DNA from: Streptomyces pseudovenezuelae
Lineage (GTDB): Bacteria; Actinomycetota; Actinomycetes; Streptomycetales; Streptomycetaceae
Length of the DNA stretch: 64,000 nt
Direction: 5' to 3'
Assembly: GCF_029892565.1 (NCBI RefSeq)
Contig: NZ_JARXVH010000025.1
Span: 36,692 to 100,691 of the forward strand
The notes beneath the pieces are model-generated. The model did no database searches. It was not told where the DNA came from and saw nothing but the letters and a program-made list of their open reading frames with translations. Positions 52,864 to 62,146 of the stretch are shown piece by piece (position 1 is the first letter of the stretch; every line of letters starts with the position of its first letter). Made by a program: the position numbers and the translations under genes.

Positions 52864-53967
52864 GTGAGCGCAGCACCCATACGGTTCGGCATCGTGGGAA
52901 GCGGCTGGCGGGCCGAGTTCTTCGTACGGCTGGCGCGCGCACTGCCCGAACGACTCGCGATCGCCGGCGTAGTGACCCGCTCCGCCGACCGCGCCGCCCG
53001 CGTGGCGGCGCAATGGGGCGTGCCGGCCTTCCGTACGGTCGACGAACTGTGCGACACCGCACCGGAGTTCGTGATCCCGTCGGTGCCGTGGGAGGTCACG
53101 CCGCAGGCCGTACGGGAGCTCGTCGAGCGCGGGACACCGGTGCTCGCCGAGACCCCGCCCGCACCCGACGTGCAGGGACTCGGCCGGCTGTGGGACGCCG
53201 TGGGCGCCGCGAAGCGCCCAGGGGGCGGCGCCCTCGTCCAGGTCGCGGAGCAGTACACACTCATGCCGGGCCACGCCGCCCGGCTCGCCCTCGTACGGCG
53301 AGGAGTGATCGGCGAGGTCACCTCCGTACAGGTGTCCTCGACGCACATGTACCACGCGATGTCGCTGATCCGGCACACGCTGGGCGTCGGTTTCGCACCC
53401 GCGACCGTCACCGCGCGCGCCTTCACTGCCCCGCTGGCCGATCCGCTGACGCCGGCCGGCTGGACGGACGACCCGAATCCGAAGGACGCCGTCACCACCC
53501 TCGCCCTGCTGGACTTCGGCGCGGCCCGTACGGCGCTCTACGACTTCACGGACAACCAGTGGTGGAACCCGCTGCGGACCCGCCGGATCGTGGTGCGGGG
53601 ATCGCTGGGCGAGATCGTCGACGACACCGTGGTGCGGATGGCCGACCCGCGCACTCCGGTGGAGTCCGCGCTGACGCGCCGCCGTACCGGCACCGACCTC
53701 AACCTGGAGGGGGCCGAGGTCCACCACATCTCCTTCGACGGCGACGTGGTGTGGCGCAACGAGTACGTGGGCGCGAGCCTGTCCGAGGACGACCTCGCCG
53801 TCGTGGACCTGCTGTGCCGGACGGGCGCGTGGCTACGGAACGCGGGCCCGGAACCGTACCCGCTGGCCGACGGCTGCCAAGATCACCTGCTGGCGCTGGC
53901 CTGCGAGGAGTCGGCCCGCACCGGGACGCCCGTGACGACCACGGAGCAGCCGTGGGCAGGCAGTTGA
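52864..53967 (+). CDS. Gfo/Idh/MocA-family oxidoreductase
   Basis: From GTG 52864 (GGGAGGAGC before it) it encodes 367 residues. The NAD(P) fold is FGIVGSGWRAEFFVRLARAL; the usual catalytic EKP-type motif is changed to AETPPAPD. The C-terminal sheet domain is present. It follows the XdhC gene by 69 bp and may be in the same unit but has its own RBS. Sugar or cyclitol oxidation is the family norm. The Lys of EKP is missing, which may change activity. Confidence 0.8.
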   Translation: MSAAPIRFGIVGSGWRAEFFVRLARALPERLAIAGVVTRSADRAARVAAQWGVPAFRTVDELCDTAPEFVIPSVPWEVTPQAVRELVERGTPVLAETPPAPDVQGLGRLWDAVGAAKRPGGGALVQVAEQYTLMPGHAARLALVRRGVIGEVTSVQVSSTHMYHAMSLIRHTLGVGFAPATVTARAFTAPLADPLTPAGWTDDPNPKDAVTTLALLDFGAARTALYDFTDNQWWNPLRTRRIVVRGSLGEIVDDTVVRMADPRTPVESALTRRRTGTDLNLEGAEVHHISFDGDVVWRNEYVGASLSEDDLAVVDLLCRTGAWLRNAGPEPYPLADGCQDHLLALACEESARTGTPVTTTEQPWAGS

Positions 53968-53992
53968 CCCCCGAGCGCAGGCCGCCGAGGAG

Positions 53993-54135
53993 TCAGTTCG
54001 CAAGCCACCGCTCGGCGTTCTGGGCCGTCACCTCGTCGTGGTCGGTGGACAGGCTGAGCGACTGCCACTTCTCGTCCTCCGCGAGGCGCCTCGCCCAGGC
54101 CGCGCGTCCGCAGGCGTAGGCGTTACTGCCAGCAG
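53993..54135 (-). pseudogene. Short C-terminal gene stub
   Basis: Minus-strand SNAYACGRAAWARRLAEDEK, then WQSLSLSTDHDEVTAQNAER, then WLAN and a stop. The segment has protein-like composition but no start and no recognised family. It is probably the tail of a lost gene. Confidence 0.3.
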
Positions 54136-54257
54136 CAGGCGCAGGGGCGGTTCGCAGTTGCGCAGGGCGCAGACCGGTGCGGCGCCCATGGCGCGGAGTG
54201 CCCCAGGCATTACAGAACTCCCTGCATCACCAAAGGAGTGGGGGGATCCTGGATGCC

Positions 54258-54779
54258 GTGACCGAAAATACGAGCGAAACAGCCCCCGACGCTGAGGTCA
54301 GCGCGCTTCTTCGAGTCTTGGACGGGCAGCGCCGCCACGTCCTCGGCACCCTTGACGGGCTCGACGAGGAGGCTCTGCGACGGCCGGTGCTGCCATCCGG
54401 ATGGCACTGCCTGGGAATGGTCCAGCATCTTGCGCTGGACGTCGAGCGCTTCTGGTTCCGCGCAGTTGTCGCCGGAGACGAGAAGATCATGCACGGTCTG
54501 ACGAGCGGCGACGAAGCATGGAACGTGGCCCCGGAAACACGGGCCACCGACGTCCTCGACGGATACCGGCAGGAGGCAGACCTTTCCGACGCCGTCATCA
54601 CCACCACTCCCGCCGGCGCCGCCCTGGCGTGGTGGCCTCACGACCTGTTCGGCGAGCCGCATCTGCACACCCTGCGCGATGTCCTGCTGCACGTCATCAC
54701 CGAGACCGCGTGCCACGCCGGCCACCTCGATGCGGCACGAGAGCTCATCGACGGCCGACGCTGGTTGGTGCTGACCTGA
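54258..54779 (+). CDS. DinB-family protein (DUF664)
   Basis: The 173 residues begin at GTG 54258 (VTENTSET). VLDGQRRHVLGTLDGLDEEA, GWHCLGMVQHLALDVERFWF and the C-terminal HVITETACHAGHLDAARELI carry the three metal-ligand histidines of the DinB four-helix bundle (H in MVQHL, then HVIT and HAGHL). Actinobacterial members often are thiol (mycothiol)-dependent S-transferases. It stands alone. Confidence 0.85.
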   Translation: MTENTSETAPDAEVSALLRVLDGQRRHVLGTLDGLDEEALRRPVLPSGWHCLGMVQHLALDVERFWFRAVVAGDEKIMHGLTSGDEAWNVAPETRATDVLDGYRQEADLSDAVITTTPAGAALAWWPHDLFGEPHLHTLRDVLLHVITETACHAGHLDAARELIDGRRWLVLT

Positions 54780-55102
54780 CGCTGCAGCCCTGTTGAGAAC
54801 CCCGCCCACAATGGCGACGACCGACCAACTGTCACAGCACGAAGAGAGCCCCCTGCCGATACGCAGAGAGCCCTCTGTGAGTCACAGGAGGCCGCGAGGT
54901 CGGACATGAACTGCCTGGACTACCCGACGTCGGCAAAGGACGTGAGGTCACACCCGCCGCATTGGGTGCGAACTCGTCGGCGCGGTCGGTGAGTACGGCA
55001 CCCCGCAACCGAGCGGTTGCTCACTCAACTGGCCCACATCCTCCTGCCCTGGCGGACTGGCTACGGTCTGCGAGCGGTGCGTACTGGGCTCTGGATCGGA
55101 CC
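54780..55102. other. Intergenic region, nothing recognised
   Basis: No coding frame or clear dyad recognised. It separates the DinB gene from a small membrane-protein gene. Confidence 0.35.
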
Positions 55103-55351
55103 ATGGGTGGACAACGGCGTCCGACTCGGGTGCAGAAGTGGGTGGCGCGAAAGCCGATCGGCACTGGTCTCAGCGTGGCCGTTTCCCTCACACTCTTCTT
55201 GCCGATGGTGTCGCGTGAGGAGGAACCCGACGATCCTCTGTTCGCGGTGGTCTTCGGGCTGCTCATGGGACTTGTCTTCAGCCTCACGGCCGTTGCGGGG
55301 CGGCGGAGACAGCGCAGGCTCAAGCGTCTGGGGATATGGGACGGATCTTGA
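55103..55351 (+). CDS. Small membrane protein
   Basis: The 82-residue product has a basic N-terminus (GGQRRPTRVQKWVARK), two hydrophobic segments (GTGLSVAVSLTLFLPMVS and LFAVVFGLLMGLVFSLTAVA) and a basic C-terminal tail (RRRQRRLKRLGIW). The topology fits a two-pass hairpin. I do not recognise a family. The frame is open further upstream but that part is noise-like. Confidence 0.5.
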   Translation: MGGQRRPTRVQKWVARKPIGTGLSVAVSLTLFLPMVSREEEPDDPLFAVVFGLLMGLVFSLTAVAGRRRQRRLKRLGIWDGS

Positions 55352-55600
55352 CAGAACCGGGCGGCCCGACACGAAAAGCTGACCGCCCGCTACCCTGCCC
55401 GCGCCCCGCGACCAGGCCGATCGTGACCGGCGCGCCGCCGAGGCCCGGGCCGCGCACAACCGCCTCAGCGCCGCCGCCGGCCGGCTCGTACAGGGCTGAC
55501 TCCATGCCGAGCGAGGTCACGGCCGCCCTCGGACTGGACCTCGCAGCGAGCACGCCACGGCGCCGATCGCGGAACGGGACGGCTGTTGCGCGGCTGGACC

Positions 55601-55884
55601 AGCGACTTCACGTCGATGTAGTCGCCGATTGCGGTCGCGACCGGACTCGTGGCGCTGCCCGCGAAGGCATAGCGGTAGTAACCGTTGGCGGTGGCCCTCA
55701 CCGTCGCGCTCAGCTCGCCGGCGCTGCCAGCTGTGATGGTCTTGAGCGCGGTGTAGGTGCTGCTGTTCCTGGGCCGGTACTACAGCTTGACCTTCTGGCC
55801 GCTGTAGCCGGCGTACGTGTTGGTGTTCCAGTTCGCGCGGGTCAGGGTGCCGGTGACGGTGAGGGTCTTGCCCTTCTTGACGGG
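55601..55884 (-). pseudogene. Ig-like C-terminal piece of a secreted protein, with internal stop
   Basis: Minus-strand KKGKTLTVTGTLTRANWNTN, then TYAGYSGQKVKL, a TAG at 55780-55782, then YRPRNSSTYTALKTITAGSA and GYYRYAFAGSATSPVATAIG, ending DYIDVK. Streptomyces secreted calcium-binding-type proteins end with this beta-domain. The stop replaces a Gln in KVKLQ. The N-terminal portion is not present. Confidence 0.6.
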
Positions 55885-55896
55885 GTCGGGAGAGGC

Positions 55897-56043
55897 GTGC
55901 CGATCACCCACCCTGCCCAGAAGCAGGCTCTGGCCGACCTGCTGTCACGCCTGGAGTGGGCGGCGGATACCGACGTGACCCGGTTGACGGCAGAGGAGAT
56001 CGCCGCGGCCCAGCAGGAGGTCGCCCGCGACATGGGCTGGTAG
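55897..56043 (+). CDS. Small hypothetical protein, 48 residues
   Basis: A GTG at 55897, just after GGGAGAGGC, opens a frame reading PITHPAQKQALADLLSRLEW, AADTDVTRLTAEEIAAAQQE, VARDMGW. It is helical, acidic and well composed, and could be a real small protein or the C-terminal part of a longer lost gene. No family recognised. Confidence 0.4.
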   Translation: MPITHPAQKQALADLLSRLEWAADTDVTRLTAEEIAAAQQEVARDMGW

Positions 56044-56217
56044 TTCCGCCGTGCTGGGACCGATTCTCGGCAACCGGCGGGGGAGTCATGGTTCTTCGTG
56101 TTCGACCGCGTGCTGGCCAGCCGAGTAGGACCTGGGCCCCTCCCGAAGTGGACTGCTGGTGTGTTCGAAGCGGTTCACACGACCGCTGTTGCGTTCGGCC
56201 CGCAACCTGACGAGAAC

Positions 56218-56464
56218 CTATGCGGCGGCAAGCTGGAGGAGCTCCGCTACCCCCGAGGCGTGGGCGTAGGGCTCGAAGCGGGGGAGCAGGTCGTCGACGA
56301 GGCGGACGCAGCGCGGTGCTCCGATGCGGCGGGCCAGGAGCAGGGACTGGGTGGCGGCGGCCGCCGCGGGCCGCAGCCCGTGATCGTGCTGACCATGCCC
56401 AAAGGCGCCCAGCGGGCGCATCCGGGAGAAGGCGTCGTCCAGCAGTTGACGGAAGGCCGGCGAG
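56218..56464 (-). pseudogene. C-terminal stub of an XRE-type regulator
   Basis: Minus-strand AFRQLLDDAFSRMRPLGAFG and SLLLARRIGAPRCVRLVDDL, LPRFEPYAHASGVAELLQLA then stop. The RIG..RC.RLVDDLLP.F.PY...VAE pattern is the end of Streptomyces TPR-containing XRE regulators. The HTH part is missing. Confidence 0.45.
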
Positions 56465-56584
56465 GTCGGCTTCGGAGACCCAGGCGCACCAGGTGGGCCG
56501 ATCGGTGCCCGCGTCGCCGGTGGTGTTCAGCGGCGGAGAGGGCACGGAGGCGCGGACACGTCGGGCTGGGGGCGGGGATCGCGG

Positions 56585-56659
56585 GTTGCCGGCTCGAGCT
56601 TCCTCAATCCGCTTCCGCGCGGCAGCCTCCCGCCGATCGAGCTCCTCCAACCACGACAC
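56585..56659 (-). pseudogene. N-terminal coiled-coil stub
   Basis: MVSWLEELDRREAAARKRIE, then EARAG, is the start of a frequent Streptomyces hypothetical (SWLEELDRREAA.R.RIEELR...). The family sequence stops after about 25 residues and the frame becomes noise. A relic. Confidence 0.4.
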
Positions 56660-56805
56660 CATCGCCGCCTCCAAGACCACGTCCTGGGACACGACGATCC
56701 GCCGACCGACCACAAACGGCAACGGCGCACGGCATCACCAGCTCACTGAGAAGTTTTCATCCTGGCAAGACCTCAGTGGTAGGTGAGGCCGGTCGGCAGC
56801 CCGGG

Positions 56806-57696
56806 TCACAGTCCTTGATCAGGGCTGGAGACCTCTGGATCGGGGCGGGTCAGGCTGTTTCCGGGCAGATGACAGGCCGCACGTAGAGCATCCAGCTTCT
56901 CTGCGTCAGTGGTCTCGGCCGCAGCCGCACACGTGAGGATCCGGAGGTCGGTGCCGGCAGGCATCAGGACATCGACATCGAGGGTGATGTCACCCACCCG
57001 TGGATGTTCGATGGTCTTGCGGTCGCCGGCCCAGGGGGTGGCAGTGCCGTTGAACCACAGTCGGGCGAACGCTGGTTCCCGTCGAAGCATGCCTTCGACG
57101 AATGAGGCAAGACGTTCATCCTGGGGATGGGCGGCCGCCGTCACACGCAGGTCGGCGACGAGGTCCTCCTCTTCCGCGTCGCTGCCTCTCCATGACCAGA
57201 CGGGCCATGCCGCAATCGGGTCCCGGTCTCGGCTGGCTCTCGTCTGGAACATCCCGGCGACGAGACTGCGCCCCTCCCAGCCGTACGCGCGGGGATCGCC
57301 GGCCGCGGCCGTCCACATCTTGTTCCAGCCGATGATGGTCCAGTCAGCAGCGAAGATCCCGGCGGGAGTCGCTCCCAACTGATGGACCAGTCGCTGCACG
57401 CTCGCGGGTATGTGCCTGGAGACGTTCCCGGCAGAGGGCGGTGCGAGTTGGGCGCAGCGGAACAGATGGTCACGCTCGGACGGGTCGAGGCGCAGTGCTC
57501 TGGCCAGAGCGGTGACCACTTGGGCCGAGGGGTTGCGAGCGCGGCCCTGTTCCAGCAGCACCAGGTAGTCGACCGATATGCCTGCCAGACGGGCCAGTTC
57601 TTCACGACGCAGTCCAGGGACGCGCCGCTCCCCGCCGGCCTCCTTGGACGAGGGTGGAGCGGCCGGGCTCTCGGAATCCGGCCGTATCCGGGACGT
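56806..57696 (-). CDS. XRE-family regulator with MmyB-like ligand domain
   Basis: Family similarity runs from about 57696: SRIRPDSES, then RRVPGLRREELARLAGISVD, YLVLLEQGRARNPSAQVVTA (HTH), and a PAS-like MmyB domain with ADWTIIGWNKMWTAAAGDPR and FVEGMLRREPAFARLWFNG. The normal N-terminus (about MDRRAELSDFLRSRR) is not visible. The frame is open to an ATG at 57870, but that part overlaps the end of the caspase gene on the same strand. So the 5' end may be lost or recoded; a weak internal start is possible. Confidence 0.65.
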   Translation of the reverse strand, partial: TSRIRPDSESPAAPPSSKEAGGERRVPGLRREELARLAGISVDYLVLLEQGRARNPSAQVVTALARALRLDPSERDHLFRCAQLAPPSAGNVSRHIPASVQRLVHQLGATPAGIFAADWTIIGWNKMWTAAAGDPRAYGWEGRSLVAGMFQTRASRDRDPIAAWPVWSWRGSDAEEEDLVADLRVTAAAHPQDERLASFVEGMLRREPAFARLWFNGTATPWAGDRKTIEHPRVGDITLDVDVLMPAGTDLRILTCAAAAETTDAEKLDALRAACHLPGNSLTRPDPEVSSPDQGL

Positions 57697-57736
57697 TGGA
57701 ACGGGGGTGAGGTGGCGAGGTCGGTGAGGTGTCGCC

Positions 57737-60700
57737 TCAGGGGGCAGGGAGACGGAGACAGGTGAAGTCCTTCGTGGTGAGGACACCGAGGAGGTCTTCG
57801 CCCGCGAGGGCAAGGGCGTCCACCCTGGCACCGGGATGGACACGGAAGGCCACTCGGTCGGCGTCGGCATCCAGGAAGGTCAGGCTCTGGTCGGGGCGGA
57901 CGACGAGCACGAGACGGCGGCCGTGCACCGTCAGCAGCCGGAGGACCGGGTATGCACGGCGGTGGCTCAGGTCCTCGTAACGCCACAGCGGCTTGCCCGA
58001 GAGGGCGTGGAACACCGAGATTCCGCCGTCGAGCAGGACACCGATCACCGGTTCGCCGCGCCACAGGCCCAGGTGATGGCCACTCAGCGGAGAGACGGAA
58101 GACCCGAACAGAGAGAAACCGGGAGCGCCGTCCGGGAAGGAGTAGACCTGGATCCCACCGCCCTGTGCGTGCGGCACCGCAGCGAGCAGGTTTCCCTCGT
58201 GCTCGACATACTGCACCGATACCCCGTTGCCGCGTGTGTGCCACTGCCCGACCAGCTCTCCCTCCAATGACCATGCTCTGAACCAGTTGCTGTGCGGGCC
58301 GACGATCACGTCCTTGCCCTGGAGCCGGCCGAGTCCTGGTGTCAGGCGGTTCGGGAGCCGCAGGTCACGCGGGTCTTTGTCGAGGATGGTCACGTGGGTC
58401 GGGCCCCAGAACAAGTCCTGCCAGCTGTATCGCAGGGGTGGCAGTTCCGGGTGGCCGACTGTGCGGCTGTTCGAGGCCGCGTGCCCCCGCGGGGGAGTCA
58501 CATCGTCCCCCGTGGCGGCGTCGAGGAACCTGTCGAGGAAGAAGAACGACTGACGGCCGGCGTACTGACCGGCGCTCAGGGTGGGCCGGAGCCGGTTGTG
58601 GTGTTTCCGCCGGCTCGGCGGACCCGCCGGTGACCGCAGGGTCCACACCCTCGGAGTGGGGCTGTCGCCCTGCCAGGACAGGACGTGATGTCCCTGGGTG
58701 TCGGTCTGGACATGGCGGAAGAACGCGGGGGATCCACTGATCCTGGCGGCGGCCTGCAGGCGGCCGTCGATGCCAACGACACCGAGCTCGTCGTCGGGTT
58801 CTCCGTAGCAGAGCAGGAACTTCTCATCGGGAGCCGAGACGAGCTCCGCCCAGCTCAATCGCCGGAACTCCGTCCATTCGGCCAGAGTGCTGCTGCGCAC
58901 GGTCCGCTTGCGTTGCCCTTCCATCGCCACCGGCGGACTTGCGAGCGTCGAGACCACCCACGTCCTGTCCTCCCATACAGCCACGGAAAGGATCACGTCG
59001 CCCTTGGCGCGGCGTGGTTGGGAGGACCTCGTTGTCTGCCACCCGGCGCTCGGGTCGACGGCCCACTCCCAGATCCGTCCGTGACCCACGCTGTCCACGT
59101 CACTGCCGGCGATCACCACCACGAGTTGCCCCGCGCGCATGCCCATGCCGATCCGCCAGCCGCCGCGTGAGCCGTACCACCACAGGGGTGTGTGTCCGAC
59201 CTGGGGCACCAGGACACGCGTCAGTCTTCTGCCGTCGGTCGGATCCACCAGGAGGATCGCTCCGGGTTCCAGCAGCGCCACGACGGACCGGCCTTCGACG
59301 TCCGTGACTGCCCACGCGAACGCCCGAGTCGGCACCGAGGGTCCTGCGGGGGCGAGGGTACGCAGATCGAAGAGCCCGAGCACCGCCCGGGAACCGAACC
59401 CCTCCTGGGCACCGGACAGGACGAGGAGCCGCGAGGACTCCGCACCGGGCAGCGGGGCGAGGGCCCGAACGGGATGATCGGCGGCGCCCCGCAGTTCGCC
59501 CAGGCTCGTTCCCGTGGCGAAGTCCCACAGCCGTACCCGGTTCGGGGTCTCCGCCGTGACGACCACCTTCCGGCCGTCGAACTCCAGCAGGGTGACAGCG
59601 GTCACCTCACCCTCGTAACTGCCGATCGCCCGGTAACCCGCCGCCCTGTCATCGAGGGGCACGGTCCACTCGGTGTCCCACGGCAGATGCTCGCCGCCCC
59701 GGACCCCTGCCGCTTCGGCGAGCTCATGGGCGCCCGACTGGAGCGCGGACAGCCGGAGTTGAGCCAGCCGCGCCCGTGGATCGGGTTCCCGGGACAGCTC
59801 CGGCCCCACCTGCTCGTAGAGGGCCCGCGCGGCTCTTGCCTGAGTGGACCGCACGACCGGCAGCACCCGTTGCAAGGCCGCCGGTTCGGCGTGGACCAGA
59901 AATCCCGGGTCGCACACCAGCTCGTCGAGGAGGCCGCAGCCCGCGGCATGGGTGGCGAGGTGGGCCAGGACGTAAGGGTCCGCTCCCGACCAGTCACGCA
60001 GGCCCGCTGCCGCATCAGTGGGGACGAGGGAGAGCAGGGCGCGGGTGACGGCGGTCAGGGCACCAGGTGCCACATCCGCGCGCAACTCGTACGCGAACGA
60101 CTCGTGGTAGAGGCGGTAGACCGAGCGCCCGTCGGCGTCCAGTTCCTCGACGATGTGCGCGCCCGCGGCCCGCATCACCCACCGGATGTCGTCCGCCGTC
60201 ACCGGGACGCCCGTCAGCTCCGAGGCGACCGCCGGCCACACCGCGGCACTGGGGAGCCCCGCACCCTGGGCCAGGGCGAGGGGAAGCAGCAGGGAACGGG
60301 CCCGGTCGGCGTGTTCGTGGAGCTGGTCGCGCAGGGCCCAGCGGAAGACGGGGCCGGCCGGGAGGGACGGTGTGTCCGTGGGACGCGGGATCTGCTGCCG
60401 CCAGCCGGGAACCGTGGTGTCGAGGGGGCCGGGGCGGTGGGCCAGGGCCCGGGCGATCAGACGGGCGACGAGGTAGTTGCCCGCGGCGTACGCGGCGATT
60501 GCCTGGGCGACCCGCCAGGTGCCGGCGGTATCCTCGTACGCTCCGGTGCTGCCGAGACCGTCGGGGGCCCGGAGCAGCTTGTGCGCGTAATCGGCCACGT
60601 CCAGGTTGCTGCCCCATCGCGGGTCGTCCAGGTCCAGGGTCGTGAACCGACTGCCCAGGGCTTCGACAACCCTCCGTCGGGTACCGACGAGGAGCCGTAC

Positions 60701-62146
60701 ACACGGGATCCTCGCAAGCGGTGCGAGAAGGACCGAGGCAATGTGTTCGGCCTCGCCGCCTCTGCCCTCACCACTCGCCGTGCCCGCCTCGTCCAGGGCG
60801 TCGATCACGAGGACGAGCGGTTCGGACCGCTCCGCCAGAGCATGCAGCAGTTCCTCCCGACCGGTGCCGCCCGGCAGCCCAGCCGCGTCCGCGACCGCCG
60901 CGACCACGTCGGACAGCAGTTTGTGACGGGCGTGGATCGCCGCGTGGATACTCCCCCTTTCCTGTTCCTGCATGACGCCGAGAAGCCACTCAAGGTCTCG
61001 TGGATCGGCCAGGCCGGTCCGTTCGCTCAGTTCGCTCAGGTCGGGCCGACGGGTGACCTCGGAGTTCTCCACGACAAGACGGCCGAGCAGTGCGGACTTG
61101 CCCACACCAGGGCTGCCGGTCACCACGAGCTGGCTCTGGGCACTGAACACCGTCCAGCGCGGCAGGGAGTCCGCGCTCGTCATGAGGTGGCGGACGACGT
61201 CCTGATCGTCTTCCTTCCCGTTGACCCACGCCACCAGGGCTCGCAACGCTTCACGCCGCCCGGTGAAGTACGTCCCCCGCTCGGCGGCCCGTTCCGTTCC
61301 CCGACCACGTGGTCCGAAGTGGCTGACCAGTTCCTCCCGCCGCCGTCGCCCTTCCGCGCTGAGCGCGACGGATTGCTCGGAGAGGTCGACGCCCGCCGCC
61401 GGAAGGTCTGGTGCGTACCGAGGGTTCGGGAACAGAGAGACCTCGTCGCCGCACAGGGTGCCGAAGGTCGCGTGCTGGCCGGGGCTGCGTTCGGCGAGCA
61501 GTTCATTGACCCTGTCGACGACCTGCTCCACAAATAGCTTGCGCTGGCGCGGGCCACCGAGGGTCGGGTCGTCGACGGCGTCGCGCAGGGCCTCGGCGAA
61601 GGCGCCGTCCGCGGCGAGTTCGAGTGGCCGGGCGGCGGCGATGACGGAGAACGACGTGAGGCGGTGCTGGTCGGCCTCGCGCGTCGCGGTCAGGCTGCGG
61701 GCCAGTTCACGGACGGCATCGACGGAGCCCTGGCCGGCGTAACAGGTGTCGATGATCAGAAGTAGGCGCCGCAAGCCGGTCTCCGTGACGATGCCGACTA
61801 CGTCCTCGGTGGCCAGGGCCGTGCCCTTGAGGCGCCCGGGGCGGCTGTCCCTGCACAGGAGGTAGTGGCGGTCGTCGGCGCTGCGGTCGCCGTGGCCTGA
61901 GTAGTAGAGGACCAGAGTGCCCTTGCCGTGGTCGTCGTCGGACTCGGCCGTGGCCCAGTCGGCCAGCTCCGTGCGCAGTCCCTCGGTCGTGCAGCCGGAG
62001 ATCCGGCGCGCGGTGCCGTAACCGAGCCGGGACAACAGTCCGGCCATGACGTCGAGGTCCAGGTCGACGTAGGGCAGTTGCTCGAAGTGTTCGTAATCCC
62101 GGTTTCCCGCGACTAGAGCCCACCGGGGTACGGCGGAGTCTGTCAT
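57737..62146 (-). CDS. Caspase-STAND NTPase-beta-propeller protein
   Basis: The 1,469-residue protein starts at ATG 62146 with GGGGGAGC before it. Residues ~8-240 are a C14 caspase-like domain with the His85/Cys135 dyad (LVLYYSGHGD and LLIIDTCYAGQG). After a linker with FTGRREALRALVAWV comes a STAND/NACHT-like ATPase: Walker A GSPGVGKS (344-351) and Walker B LVLVIDALDE (444-453). A helical region follows (to ~870). The C-terminal ~590 residues are beta-rich repeats like VRLWDFATGTSLGEL, consistent with a beta-propeller sensor. It overlaps the upstream hydrolase gene by four bases. Fusions of this plan are known or suspected in bacterial immunity and programmed cell death; that role is inferred. 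Confidence 0.85.
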   Translation of the reverse strand: MTDSAVPRWALVAGNRDYEHFEQLPYVDLDLDVMAGLLSRLGYGTARRISGCTTEGLRTELADWATAESDDDHGKGTLVLYYSGHGDRSADDRHYLLCRDSRPGRLKGTALATEDVVGIVTETGLRRLLLIIDTCYAGQGSVDAVRELARSLTATREADQHRLTSFSVIAAARPLELAADGAFAEALRDAVDDPTLGGPRQRKLFVEQVVDRVNELLAERSPGQHATFGTLCGDEVSLFPNPRYAPDLPAAGVDLSEQSVALSAEGRRRREELVSHFGPRGRGTERAAERGTYFTGRREALRALVAWVNGKEDDQDVVRHLMTSADSLPRWTVFSAQSQLVVTGSPGVGKSALLGRLVVENSEVTRRPDLSELSERTGLADPRDLEWLLGVMQEQERGSIHAAIHARHKLLSDVVAAVADAAGLPGGTGREELLHALAERSEPLVLVIDALDEAGTASGEGRGGEAEHIASVLLAPLARIPCVRLLVGTRRRVVEALGSRFTTLDLDDPRWGSNLDVADYAHKLLRAPDGLGSTGAYEDTAGTWRVAQAIAAYAAGNYLVARLIARALAHRPGPLDTTVPGWRQQIPRPTDTPSLPAGPVFRWALRDQLHEHADRARSLLLPLALAQGAGLPSAAVWPAVASELTGVPVTADDIRWVMRAAGAHIVEELDADGRSVYRLYHESFAYELRADVAPGALTAVTRALLSLVPTDAAAGLRDWSGADPYVLAHLATHAAGCGLLDELVCDPGFLVHAEPAALQRVLPVVRSTQARAARALYEQVGPELSREPDPRARLAQLRLSALQSGAHELAEAAGVRGGEHLPWDTEWTVPLDDRAAGYRAIGSYEGEVTAVTLLEFDGRKVVVTAETPNRVRLWDFATGTSLGELRGAADHPVRALAPLPGAESSRLLVLSGAQEGFGSRAVLGLFDLRTLAPAGPSVPTRAFAWAVTDVEGRSVVALLEPGAILLVDPTDGRRLTRVLVPQVGHTPLWWYGSRGGWRIGMGMRAGQLVVVIAGSDVDSVGHGRIWEWAVDPSAGWQTTRSSQPRRAKGDVILSVAVWEDRTWVVSTLASPPVAMEGQRKRTVRSSTLAEWTEFRRLSWAELVSAPDEKFLLCYGEPDDELGVVGIDGRLQAAARISGSPAFFRHVQTDTQGHHVLSWQGDSPTPRVWTLRSPAGPPSRRKHHNRLRPTLSAGQYAGRQSFFFLDRFLDAATGDDVTPPRGHAASNSRTVGHPELPPLRYSWQDLFWGPTHVTILDKDPRDLRLPNRLTPGLGRLQGKDVIVGPHSNWFRAWSLEGELVGQWHTRGNGVSVQYVEHEGNLLAAVPHAQGGGIQVYSFPDGAPGFSLFGSSVSPLSGHHLGLWRGEPVIGVLLDGGISVFHALSGKPLWRYEDLSHRRAYPVLRLLTVHGRRLVLVVRPDQSLTFLDADADRVAFRVHPGARVDALALAGEDLLGVLTTKDFTCLRLPAP

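Noticed and set aside
57697..57870. N-terminal extension of the XRE/MmyB regulator
   Set aside because: It overlaps the end of the caspase gene on the same strand and does not resemble the family's N-terminus.
59192..61537. 781-residue plus-strand frame opposite the caspase-STAND gene
   Set aside because: Mirror of the true coding strand, whose Walker and caspase motifs are unmistakable.
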